The position numbers were made by a program, and so were the translations under genes. DNA of 39,984 bases, from the NCBI GenBank assembly GCA_964522445.1, contig CAZFUY010000012.1, positions 1 through 39,984 of the forward strand, written 5' to 3'. The stretch is from CAZFUY01 sp964522445 (GTDB taxonomy: Bacteria; Pseudomonadota; Gammaproteobacteria; SZUA-229). Under the pieces are notes generated by a model. It made no database searches and was not told the origin of the DNA. It worked only from the letters and a program-made list of their open reading frames with translations. Below are positions 24,695 through 34,200 of the stretch, one piece after another. Position 1 is the stretch's first letter. Every line of letters starts with the position of its first letter.

Positions 24695-26914
24695 GTGCTT
24701 AAACAACGTATTTTGCGATATGCTCTTGGTATTGCACTAATCTTCCTGATTGTTCTCCATGTTACCGGACACTTCCCTATCCCCCTGCTCTCAACTCTGG
24801 ACAACCAGATTTATGACTTACGCTTACGCCTGACTTTACCTAAAAATGTTGATAAAAAAGTAGTCATTATTGATATTGATGAAAAAAGCCTTGGCGAAAT
24901 AGGTCAGTGGCCATGGGATAGAAAAACCATGGCTAAAATTGTCGATAATTTGTTCGACACATATAATATAAATGTCCTCGGATTTGATATTGTATTTGCC
25001 GAAAAAGATGAAGACCCTAGTGATAAGTTTCTTATTAATATGGCAAAAGGTTCTTTAGCTAATAATGCTAAATTTCAACAGGCCTACACTAAAGCCAGAC
25101 CTTTTCTACAAAGAGACAAAAGCTTTGCCAAAGCTCTGGCTGATAGAAAAACAGTCATGGGCATTATCTTTTATGAAGATGAAGAAATTCCAGAAAAAGG
25201 AACATTGCCCGATGGCATTCCTCAATTCACAAAAAAAGTCATTGATACCTTTGATTTTAAAAAGGCCAATAGTTATACAGCCAACCTGGATATATTACAG
25301 AAAAATGCACTTGCTGCAGGGTTCTTTGATAACCCAATACTTGATGATGATGGTGTGTTCCGCAAAGTACCACTGCTTCAGGAATTCAACGGCAAAATTT
25401 ATCAGTCACTGTCTCTTGCGGTAACTCGTGCATCATTAAAAAACGACAATATAAAGATAGGTTATGCAGAACTGGATGATCAGGGCGCAGAAAAATCTCT
25501 GGAATGGATTTATATAGGGGATATAGCCATTCCTGTTGATGAAAATGCTGGTGTGCTGGTCTCCTATATAGGAAAACAACATAGCTTCGAATATATTTCT
25601 GCTGTAGATATTCTAAATAAAAAAGCCCCTAAAGATATATTAAAAAATAAAATTGCATTATTTGGCACCAGTGCTGCTGGCCTTTTAGATTCAAGAACCA
25701 CACCACTGGAAAAATCCTATCCAGGGGTTGAAGTTCATGCCAATATTATTCAGGGAATTCTTGATCAAACAATTAAACACAAACCTGAGTATCTGCTTGG
25801 CTTTGAAATTCTGATGTTACTAATTTTTGGCATAACATTAACTTTTGTCTTACCAGCTCTTTCTCCACTACTGGGCAGCCTGGCAATGGCGCTATCAATG
25901 GGCATCATTATAGCTATCGATTATATTGCCTGGAACAACTGGCAAATGGTTCTTCCTATTGCAACATCACTGGCTTTAATTGCGTTGTTATACATTCTCA
26001 ATATGACCTATGGCTTCTTTATTGAATCCAGAGGAAAACGCCAGCTTACACACTTATTCGGTCAGTATGTACCACCAGAACTGGTGGATGAAATGAGTAA
26101 GAACCTTTCTAAAATTAATCTTGATGGTGAAATCCGTGATATGAGTGTTTTATTTACGGATGTACGAGGCTTCACTACCATATCAGAAAATATGGAACCC
26201 AAAGAACTCACCGCTTTTATTAACGCATTCTTAACACCATTAACACATGTCATTCACCATAACCGTGGCACAGTTGATAAATATATGGGCGATGCCATTA
26301 TGGCTTTCTGGGGCGCTCCTTTAGAAGATCATCAACATGCTCGACATGCACTTGTAGCAGGACTTGAAATGCTTGTTGCTATTAAAAAACTAAACGCCCA
26401 ATTTAAAAAACAGGGCAAACCCGATATACGAATTGGTGTAGGTATAAATACAGGAGAAATGAATGTGGGCAATAAGGGATCAGAATTCCGCGTAGATTAC
26501 ACCGTACTGGGCGATGCTGTAAACCTGGGTTCACGCCTTGAAGGATTAACTAAAATTTACGGTGTAGATATTCTTACCAGCGAAGCAACACGACATGAAG
26601 TACCAGAATTTGAGTACCGTGAACTGGACCTGGTTAGAGTAAAAGGCAAAGATAAACCGGTTACTATTTATGAACCCATTGATCTGGTTGAAAACATAGA
26701 TAAACACGAACGCCAGTCTATTAAACAGTTTCATCATGCTATCAAACTTTATCGAACACAAAACTGGGATGATGCAGAACAGACCATTTTTGCACTCAGC
26801 CAGCAGGATCCTGAGCGCAAGGTCTACCAGATATACCTGGATCGTATTGCCTATTTTCGCAATCACCCTCCCGGCAAAGACTGGGATGGCATTTTTACAC
26901 ATACCAGCAAATAA
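24695..26914 (+). CDS. CHASE2-domain class III adenylate cyclase
   Basis: 739-residue membrane protein that should make cAMP from ATP. An N-terminal helix (about 9-26) leads to a periplasmic CHASE2 domain, opening VVIIDIDEKSLGEIGQWPW and running to about 355. Three membrane helices follow (about 370-450), then a cytoplasmic class III cyclase domain. Metal aspartates are D489 (LFTDVRGF) and D533 (KYMGDAIM), the purine lysine is K529, and YTVLGDAVNLGSRLE supplies the Thr plus the transition-state Asn and Arg, pointing to ATP. The C-terminus is a TPR-like helical tail. The start is GTG with AGGGGAAT just before it. An HD-domain hydrolase with a CRP site in front follows on the same strand. Confidence 0.94.
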   Translation: MLKQRILRYALGIALIFLIVLHVTGHFPIPLLSTLDNQIYDLRLRLTLPKNVDKKVVIIDIDEKSLGEIGQWPWDRKTMAKIVDNLFDTYNINVLGFDIVFAEKDEDPSDKFLINMAKGSLANNAKFQQAYTKARPFLQRDKSFAKALADRKTVMGIIFYEDEEIPEKGTLPDGIPQFTKKVIDTFDFKKANSYTANLDILQKNALAAGFFDNPILDDDGVFRKVPLLQEFNGKIYQSLSLAVTRASLKNDNIKIGYAELDDQGAEKSLEWIYIGDIAIPVDENAGVLVSYIGKQHSFEYISAVDILNKKAPKDILKNKIALFGTSAAGLLDSRTTPLEKSYPGVEVHANIIQGILDQTIKHKPEYLLGFEILMLLIFGITLTFVLPALSPLLGSLAMALSMGIIIAIDYIAWNNWQMVLPIATSLALIALLYILNMTYGFFIESRGKRQLTHLFGQYVPPELVDEMSKNLSKINLDGEIRDMSVLFTDVRGFTTISENMEPKELTAFINAFLTPLTHVIHHNRGTVDKYMGDAIMAFWGAPLEDHQHARHALVAGLEMLVAIKKLNAQFKKQGKPDIRIGVGINTGEMNVGNKGSEFRVDYTVLGDAVNLGSRLEGLTKIYGVDILTSEATRHEVPEFEYRELDLVRVKGKDKPVTIYEPIDLVENIDKHERQSIKQFHHAIKLYRTQNWDDAEQTIFALSQQDPERKVYQIYLDRIAYFRNHPPGKDWDGIFTHTSK

Positions 26915-27023
26915 CCCCAAAAAAATGGCTCACATCAATCTCAGACTAAATCTGGAATATTTCAGGCTTTCTTAGTAATACACTTCCTTTTTCATGTTTT
27001 TGTGAAAAGATGCTTATTTTCCC

Positions 27024-27029
27024 TATAAT
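27024..27029 (+). promoter_or_regulatory. Candidate -10 element upstream of the HD gene
   Basis: TATAAT at 27024-27029 matches the sigma-70 -10 consensus exactly. The -35 is weak (TTGTGA at 26999, with 19-bp spacing). If used, transcription would start near 27036 and the CRP site would fall just downstream, a position expected to repress. Confidence 0.35.
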
Positions 27030-27039
27030 TAACAGATAC

Positions 27040-27061
27040 TTATGTGAATTAAATCACATAA
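27040..27061. promoter_or_regulatory. Predicted cAMP-CRP binding site
   Basis: TGTGA at 27043-27047, six bases, then TCACA at 27054-27058: an exact match to the E. coli CRP core TGTGA-N6-TCACA, extended symmetrically by TTA and TAA on the two sides. It lies between the adenylate cyclase gene and the HD-domain gene, centred about 66 bp before the latter's ATG. CRP/Vfr-type proteins of gammaproteobacteria recognise this site; no crp gene is in the window. Confidence 0.7.
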
Positions 27062-27116
27062 AAAACCCGCCTTCCTTTGTAGGATTATCCTTACATAATC
27101 TCCCTATTACCCTGGT

Positions 27117-28085
27117 ATGAATAACAGACATTCAGAATATGATGTAAGCAACACAGTACAGGTCACAGACAGCCAGGCTGTTTGTCAGATTGTCTGCGAT
27201 ATATTTCATAGCTGCTATCTGCATACTGATGATTCACACATCAAACGTGCATTCGAAGATTTTGATAATCTATTCGAAGGGCATTTCAAAAACTATAATG
27301 CCTGCGATACTTTTTATCACGACAAACAACATACACTCGACATGACTTTAGCGCTGACTCGCCTTATTGATGGCCATGAACGTCAAAGCGATAGCCATGA
27401 AACATTTGGCGCAACTCAAACCACACTAGCAATCATTACTGCCCTCTTTCATGACTCAGGTTATATTCGTAAATTGCATGACCAGAAACATCATAATGGC
27501 GCAGAATATACTCGAATTCACGTTAGCCGCAGCGCTCTTTTTCTACGCAATTATTTATCTATGATTGGCCTTGGGCAGCATGCAGAAACTGCATCTAACA
27601 TGGTTCATTATACTGGTTATGAAGTTGCTCCTGAGAATATTGAATTACCCAGCGAGAAATTACATCTTTTAGGCCATATGTTAGGCACTGCTGATCTAAT
27701 TGCTCAAATGTCAGACCGTTGCTACCTGGAAAAATGCCGTGATCGTTTGTTTCCTGAGTTTTTACTTGGCGGTCTAACAGAAGATAAACAGGAAGACGGC
27801 AGCAGACAAACCATCTATGCATCAGGCGAAGACCTGCTCATTAAAACACCTGATTTTTATGAGAACGAAGTTCAACATCGATTAAATATACTTTTTAGAA
27901 AAGCTTATCGTTATGCTGAAGCACATTTTGGTGAAAGTAATTTATATATGAACTCGCTTAATCAAAATATAGACTTTATACAGAAACTTATAAAACGAAA
28001 TAAAACCAACGAACTAAAACGCATACCACCTGAAAATCCTGGCACCAAAGAATACTTAAATCTCACACAGATAAAACAACACTAA
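27117..28085 (+). CDS. HD-domain metal-dependent phosphohydrolase, possible cyclic-nucleotide phosphodiesterase
   Basis: 322-residue soluble protein. The HD metal-binding pattern is visible: H68 and H72 in FYHDKQHTLDM, the HD pair H112-D113 in ALFHDSGY, H126 or H164 further on, and D193 in GTADLIAQMSDR. The YH-x3-H opening recalls the catalytic domain of class I cyclic-nucleotide phosphodiesterases, but the class I signature after the HD pair (HD-x2-H) is not kept. It is encoded 202 bp after an adenylate cyclase, with a predicted CRP site between them, so cAMP breakdown is an attractive inferred role. Other HD substrates (c-di-GMP, ppGpp, nucleotides) are not excluded; the GYP motif of c-di-GMP HD-GYP enzymes is absent. 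The ATG has only a weak ribosome binding site. Confidence 0.8.
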   Translation: MNNRHSEYDVSNTVQVTDSQAVCQIVCDIFHSCYLHTDDSHIKRAFEDFDNLFEGHFKNYNACDTFYHDKQHTLDMTLALTRLIDGHERQSDSHETFGATQTTLAIITALFHDSGYIRKLHDQKHHNGAEYTRIHVSRSALFLRNYLSMIGLGQHAETASNMVHYTGYEVAPENIELPSEKLHLLGHMLGTADLIAQMSDRCYLEKCRDRLFPEFLLGGLTEDKQEDGSRQTIYASGEDLLIKTPDFYENEVQHRLNILFRKAYRYAEAHFGESNLYMNSLNQNIDFIQKLIKRNKTNELKRIPPENPGTKEYLNLTQIKQH

Positions 28086-28091
28086 TTTAAA

Positions 28092-30107
28092 CTATGCCAG
28101 TAGATTCTGCAAAGCCTGCTCATCTAAAATTTCAACACCAAGCTGTTCTGCTTTTGTAGCTTTTGAACCAGGATTATCACCAACCACAACATAACTGGTT
28201 TTTTTAGAAACACTACCCGTCACTTTTGCGCCTTTCGCCTGTAATGCTTTTTTAGCATCATCACGTCCCATTGTTGATAATGTTCCAGTGATTACAAATG
28301 TTTTACCCGATAAACTTTGTTGCTGTTTCTCAGCCACATCGATATCATCCCATTTCACATTGGCATCACGTAATTTTTTAATCACTTCAAGATTATGTGT
28401 CTGTTTAAAAAAATAATTAATATGCGCAGCAACAATTGGCCCTATATCTGGTACTTCATTTAGTTGTTGCTCATCTGCTATCATTATTGCTTCAAGGCTA
28501 CCAAAACTCTGCGCCAGATTTTGTGCAGTAGCTTCGCCTACTTCTCGAATACCCAGTGCATAAATAAAACGATCTAATGTAGTTTCTTTACTTTTCTGTA
28601 AAGCATCAATAAGATTTGATGCAGACTTTTTACCCATTCGTTCAAGCTTCGCAACTTGCTCAACTGTTAGACTATAAAGATCATCAACATGATTAATTAA
28701 ATTTTCATCAACTAACTGCTCAACTAATTTATCACCTAAACCATCTATATCCAGAGCTTTACGTGAAGCAAAATGCTTAATCGATTCTTTACGTTGCGCC
28801 TGACAAAACAGACCACCACTACACCGTGCAATCGCTTCACCTTCCTGCCGTATAATATCAGAACCACAAACAGGACACGTATCTAACATTTTTATTTTAT
28901 CTGCACATTTCTTACGACTGCCCGGCACAACACGTACAATTTCAGGAATAACATCACCTGCCCTTCTAACAATAACCTGATCACCCACACGAACATCTTT
29001 ACGCTCAACCTCATCCATATTGTGCAAAGTCACATTGCTTACAGTTACACCACCAACAAAAACAGGTTCTAATCGTGCAACAGGTGTTATTGCCCCCGTT
29101 CGGCCTACCTGAAACTCTATAGCATTAACTGTTGTAATTTCTTCCTGCGCTGGAAATTTATGAGCAATAGCCCAGCGTGGTGCTTTAGCAACAAAACCTA
29201 AATTTTTCTGTAAAATAAGATCATTAACTTTATAAACAATGCCATCAATTTCATAAGGCAAAGACACTCTTTTTTCTGACATTTTATTAAAGTAAGCCAT
29301 ACAGCCCACAACATCAGAAACAACTTCTCGCTCTTTACATAACGGCAAGCCCCAGCGCAACAGTTTGTCCAACATTTCACTGTGTGTTTTTATTGAAGAC
29401 ATGCCATCAACCTTACCAACAGAATAACAGTACATTGCCAGAGATCGAGCTGCTGTTATTTTTGGATCTAACTGCCGCAAAGAACCTGCTGCTGCATTAC
29501 GCGGATTGGCAAATTCTTTTTCATTATTCTCTTTTGCTTTACGATTTAATTTCTCAAAAGCAGCCTTTGGCATAAACACTTCACCACGCACTTCCAGTAT
29601 TCCAGGAACATCATCACCGATTAAACGCAATGGAATAGAATGAATGGTGCGAATATTTTGTGTTACATTTTCTCCTGTTGTGCCATCACCTCGCGTACCC
29701 GCTCTGACTAACACACCATTTTCATATAACAGACTTACAGCCAGACCATCAAGCTTGGGCTCTGCCGCAAACTCAATTGCTCCTGTTATTTCAAGACGTT
29801 GCTGAATGCGTTTATTAAATTCATTTAATTCATCTTCATCAAACACATTATCCAGCGATAACATGGGGATTTCATGCTTGACCTGAGAGAAAGACTTAAG
29901 CGGTTTATCACCAACTCTTTGCGTGGGTGAATCTTTGGTAATTAGGTCAGGGTATTGTTTTTCCAGTTCCTGTAATTCATGATAAAGGCGATCATATTCC
30001 ACATCAGGAATTTCGGGATCATCAAGAACATAGTATTGATAACTATGATGATTTAATTTTTTTCGTAGAGAATTAATTTTTTGAATAGTTTGTGATTTAT
30101 TTGTCAT
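28092..30107 (-). CDS. ligA: NAD-dependent DNA ligase
   Basis: 671-residue replicative DNA ligase that joins Okazaki fragments using NAD. Domain Ia is followed by the adenylation domain with AMP lysine K118 in EPKLDGLAV, then the OB fold, a four-cysteine zinc finger (CPVCGS ... CSGGLFCQ), the helix-hairpin-helix region and a C-terminal BRCT domain (about 590-671). Length is normal. It follows zipA on the same strand, as in E. coli, but a 188-bp tandem duplication separates them, and the extra copy includes ligA's own start codon and first codons. Confidence 0.97.
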   Translation of the reverse strand: MTNKSQTIQKINSLRKKLNHHSYQYYVLDDPEIPDVEYDRLYHELQELEKQYPDLITKDSPTQRVGDKPLKSFSQVKHEIPMLSLDNVFDEDELNEFNKRIQQRLEITGAIEFAAEPKLDGLAVSLLYENGVLVRAGTRGDGTTGENVTQNIRTIHSIPLRLIGDDVPGILEVRGEVFMPKAAFEKLNRKAKENNEKEFANPRNAAAGSLRQLDPKITAARSLAMYCYSVGKVDGMSSIKTHSEMLDKLLRWGLPLCKEREVVSDVVGCMAYFNKMSEKRVSLPYEIDGIVYKVNDLILQKNLGFVAKAPRWAIAHKFPAQEEITTVNAIEFQVGRTGAITPVARLEPVFVGGVTVSNVTLHNMDEVERKDVRVGDQVIVRRAGDVIPEIVRVVPGSRKKCADKIKMLDTCPVCGSDIIRQEGEAIARCSGGLFCQAQRKESIKHFASRKALDIDGLGDKLVEQLVDENLINHVDDLYSLTVEQVAKLERMGKKSASNLIDALQKSKETTLDRFIYALGIREVGEATAQNLAQSFGSLEAIMIADEQQLNEVPDIGPIVAAHINYFFKQTHNLEVIKKLRDANVKWDDIDVAEKQQQSLSGKTFVITGTLSTMGRDDAKKALQAKGAKVTGSVSKKTSYVVVGDNPGSKATKAEQLGVEILDEQALQNLLA

Positions 30108-30280
30108 AGCAGGTTTTTGGCATTAAGATCCCTCGACTTCGCTCGGGATGACATATACGAAGGAAAAAATTCTACGTTCCCCTGTATACTCTATGGCTCA
30201 TTCAGGAGTCGGTGTCAAAGTTGACTTTTAACATTACAGACTAAAAATAAAAGAAAACAACTTTGACTCCGACTCCTTAT
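30093..30280. repeat. Tandem duplication, copy 1 (ligA-proximal)
   Basis: 188-bp unit directly repeated at 30281-30468 with about 16 substitutions and no indels by eye. It covers the first five codons of ligA plus upstream DNA. It contains the short palindrome CCCTCGACTTCGCTCGGG (about 30130-30147) and a hairpin with 20-bp arms at 30204-30223 and 30258-30277 (one mismatch). Confidence 0.92.
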
Positions 30281-30468
30281 TGATTTATTTGTCATAGCAG
30301 GTTTCTAACATTAAGTTCCCTTGACTTCGCTCGGGATGACATATACGAAGTAAAAAACTCTACGCACCCCTGTGTCCTCTGTGGTTCATTCAGGAGCCGG
30401 AGTCAAAGTTGACTTTTAATATTACAGACTAAAAATAAAAGAAAACAACTTTGACTCCGACTCCTTAT
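30281..30468. repeat. Tandem duplication, copy 2 (zipA-proximal)
   Basis: Second copy of the 188-bp unit, ending two bases before the zipA stop codon. It carries a duplicated ligA start (ATG ACA AAT AAA TCA on the minus strand, ATG at 30293-30295) that would read only about 26 codons before a stop. Its hairpin arms are 30392-30411 and 30446-30465, again with one mismatch at a different place from copy 1. Confidence 0.92.
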
Positions 30469-30470
30469 TG

Positions 30471-31229
30471 TTATTTTAAAACAAAACCTTTAGCTTTTTC
30501 CCTTAAAGCATTAGTGTAACTTTCATTTAGCAATTGGCGATTTTGATCACATAACTGAGCAGTTAACATGCCTGATAAAGTATGCGCACATGCCAGCATA
30601 TCATCTAATGCTTTAACAGGATCGTCACATAGACTTAGCTGCACAAATAAACTAATGCCGCGTGTTTTCATTTCATGCATTTTATCAAAGTCGAACCATC
30701 CTGGTTCCATCATATTGGTCATGCTAAATACAATTTTATTATTTGCATCTTTACGATGAAATATTTTCATATCACCATATTCTAACTGCGTTGCAAAAGT
30801 TGAACTTAATATTTGCTCACCTTTTAATGCCTCTCCATGAGGCGCAACTAAATAAAGCACAACCACGTCATCTACAGATTGTTTTTCACTGCTTTTACTT
30901 TCTGGCTCTGTATTTTCTGCGTCAATACTCTCTGGTGGAGTTTCTGCCGTAATCTTTGTTTCATCTTCCTGAAGATTTTCAGACTCAAATGGAGCTTCAT
31001 CTATTTTAAATGAATCCAGCTCTTCATCATCAAAACTTTTTACAACACGAACAGGACCGACACCATCAACCCATCCATCATTATCATCGGTTGCTGAAAA
31101 GGAGGGCGTGTCATCTGTGTATTGATATGATGAAAACTCAGAGTTATTTTTACGGGCACGGCTCCAGAAATAAATAGCAACAATAAAAGCAATGCCTATT
31201 GCTAATAAAACCCAGCGAAGATCATCCAT
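30471..31229 (-). CDS. zipA: Cell division protein ZipA
   Basis: 252-residue protein that tethers FtsZ to the membrane at the division site. An N-terminal membrane helix (about 5-24, N-terminus outside) is followed by an acidic flexible linker (about 30-120) rich in Glu, Ser and Pro. The C-terminal FtsZ-binding domain (about 122-250) contains VVLYLVAPHGEALKG, FSMTNMMEPGWFD and LSGMLTAQLCDQN. Its ATG overlaps the smc stop codon by one base (TAATG), so smc and zipA are co-translated. It is shorter than the 328-residue E. coli protein because of the linker. Confidence 0.94.
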   Translation of the reverse strand: MDDLRWVLLAIGIAFIVAIYFWSRARKNNSEFSSYQYTDDTPSFSATDDNDGWVDGVGPVRVVKSFDDEELDSFKIDEAPFESENLQEDETKITAETPPESIDAENTEPESKSSEKQSVDDVVVLYLVAPHGEALKGEQILSSTFATQLEYGDMKIFHRKDANNKIVFSMTNMMEPGWFDFDKMHEMKTRGISLFVQLSLCDDPVKALDDMLACAHTLSGMLTAQLCDQNRQLLNESYTNALREKAKGFVLK

Positions 31230-34200
31230 TACGAAGTAGCCACCATCTTCGCTGCTTCAGCCACATCAACCGATACTAATCGAGACACGCCAGCTTCACG
31301 CATAGTGACACCGCTTAAATGTTCTGATAATTCCATGGTTGTTTTATTGTGAGTAATAAAAATAAACTGCACACGTTTGGACATATCTTTTACCAGCTCA
31401 CAGAAGCGACCCACATTGGCTTCATCCAGTGGCGCATCAACCTCATCCAGCATACAGAAAGGTGCGGGATTAAGTTCAAAGATAGCAAAGACTAAAGCAA
31501 CAGCGGTTAGTGCTTTTTCACCACCTGACATTAAATGAATATTACTGATTCGTTTTCCGGGAGGTCTGGCCATAACGGTCACACCTGTATTCAATAAATC
31601 ATCACCCGTCATTTCAAGATAAGCCTGGCCACCACCAAACAGGCGTGGGAACATTTCCTGCAATCGAGTATTTACATGCTCGAATGTATCTTTGAAACGC
31701 GAACGTGTTTCCTTATCGATTTTCGCAATGGCTTTTTCAAGAATGTCCAATGCACTTTCAACATCATCATGCTGAGAATCAAGATACTCTTTACGCTTGA
31801 GCTGCTCCTGATACTCATCAATTGCAGCCAGATTAATAGGACCTAAACGCGTTATTTTTGATGATATTTCATCAACCTTACGTTGCCAGTCATCAATGCG
31901 CGCATGCTCGCCCAGTTCTTCTAATAAATCTTCAACTTTATATTCGGTTTCTGCCAGCTGTTCCTGAACAGTCTGACTTCGCACTTTAACTTCAGATGTA
32001 TTTAAGCGCGCCTGTTCCAGACTTGTGCGAATCATCTGTGATTTTTGCTCAAACTCACTGCGCTTTTGTTCCAGTGTTCGTAGCTCATTATCAATTGATT
32101 CAACAGAATGACGTGCCTCTGTTAATTGCGCTTCAACCTGTAAACGTTCTTCGAGAAGCGCTTCCAGTTCCTGTTGCATTTTATCTACGGGTTCTTCGCC
32201 AATAGATAAAGCCAGCTTGAGTTCTTCACGGCGTGTTTGCTGCTGCTCAAGCTGGCGTGACATACGTTCGATATTTTGTTCTAAACTGCGTTTTGCTGTG
32301 CGCTTAGATTCAATACTAATTGCCAGCTCATGAACGGTTTCACGTTCTGTTTGTGCTTTATTGCGCATCTCATGCAAACGGTTCTGTAATTCTTCTCGCT
32401 GCCCCGTTAACTCTTCACGCTCACGTGAAAGCACTTCCATCTGTACCAGAGCATCATTACGTTTTAAACGCGCGTTTTCCATGCCTTCTTCTTCACGAGC
32501 AATCTGACTTTGCAGTTCTGACGATTCTTCCTGAAGGTTCTGGTTACGATTAAGTATTTGTTCCTGACGAGATTGACGTGCAGTAATTTGTGCCTGTATT
32601 TGTGCGCACTGACTGTGACTCTGATTTAACTCAGCCTGCCATTGCTCTCGTTGTTGTTCAAGATTCTGTAATGCAGCACGGCCATCCTGAATGCGTATTT
32701 CAATTTCTTCGGCCTGCATGTCCAGCTCTTCAAGATTTTGCTCAAGCTGTTTGATTTCCTGTTCGCGAGCAAGCACGCCACTCTTTTCGTCTTTATCTTT
32801 GGCAACACGCAACCAGTTTTTCGCCAACCAGATACCATCTTTTGTAATAACAGATTCACCATCAGACAAACTATTACGCATGCTAAGAGCCTGAGAAATA
32901 TTATCTGCGGCACGTACACCAAATAATAAATTTGCAACATCATATTGAGATTCAACTTTATCAGCCAGACTGTTATCAGCACCAACAGAAGTGGCATTGG
33001 CAGACGCGGTATCGAATAAAGTTAAACTGCCCTGCTGTAAATCAGCCAGCGCACCTGAAACACTGTCCATGCCATCAACACAAACGGCTTCAAGATATTG
33101 GCCTAATACTGTTTCTACTGCTTTTTCCCAGCCAGACTCAACATTAATATTTTCGGCCAGACGTGCATTACCCGCTAACCCCTGTCTTTCCAGCCAGCCA
33201 GTAATGGTTTTTTCTTTTTTACCTAAAGCCGCTTGCTGCAAAGCTTTTAAAGATGCAAGGCTGCCACGGTTATCATGTAATTGACGGCGAAATACATCCT
33301 GTTCACGATTGAGCTGATTATTTTGTTCACGCGCCTGATTAATTGATTCAAGCACTTCACTGACACGATCTTCCAGCTCAGACTTTTGCATATCAGCCTG
33401 TTCACTTTGTTCTCGCAACTGAACCAGCTCATTTTCAAGATCATTGCCGACCAGTTTCTTTTTCTCTTCATCGATGCGCTGCAATCTTGTTTGCAACTGA
33501 CCAATGTGTCGCTCCAGCTGCTCCATGCGTGTACGTTCTACCTGCGCTTCCTGTGAAGGCTCAGCCGCACGGCGATTGTAATCTTCCCATGCAGTTTGCC
33601 ATTCGTGCATGGACTGTTCTGCTTCCTGCAAACTGGTATTAGCCGCTTGCTGTAGCTCTCTTTGCATCTCCAGCTTCGGCTCATTTTCTTCCAGCGTTAA
33701 AGTTATTTCCTCTAACTGTTCTTTATCCTGCTGCAGGGAAATTTCTACATCTTCTAAAGATGACTCCAGTTCACGCAAATCAGTTTGCTGACGCTGATAC
33801 ATTTCTTTCTGATGCTGAATAGATTGTTCAAGACGGGAAATATCTGAACCCAGCTTATAAAAACGCCCCTGCACTGCATTTAATGATTCATTAGATTCTG
33901 TGCGCTGTTCTCGCTGCTTTTCTATGTTTGCTTCAACAGAACGCTGTTCAGCAATCACTTTTTCAAGACGCGTTTGCTGCTCCTGAATAGCCTGCTCTTT
34001 GTTTTCCATTTCCGCTTTTAGCTCACGCCAGCGTAAAGCCATATGCTGAGCTTTTAATAAGCGCTCATCATTTTTAAATTCTTTATAACGCTCAGCAGTG
34101 CGCGACTGGCGCTGCAAATGAGCTAACTGTTTATCAATTTCTTCACGTAAGTCATCCAGGCGATCCAGATTTTCACGGGTATGGCGGATGCGATTTTCGG

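Noticed and set aside
31996..33791. Many plus-strand frames opposite smc
   Set aside because: They are antisense shadows of the SMC coiled-coil coding region.
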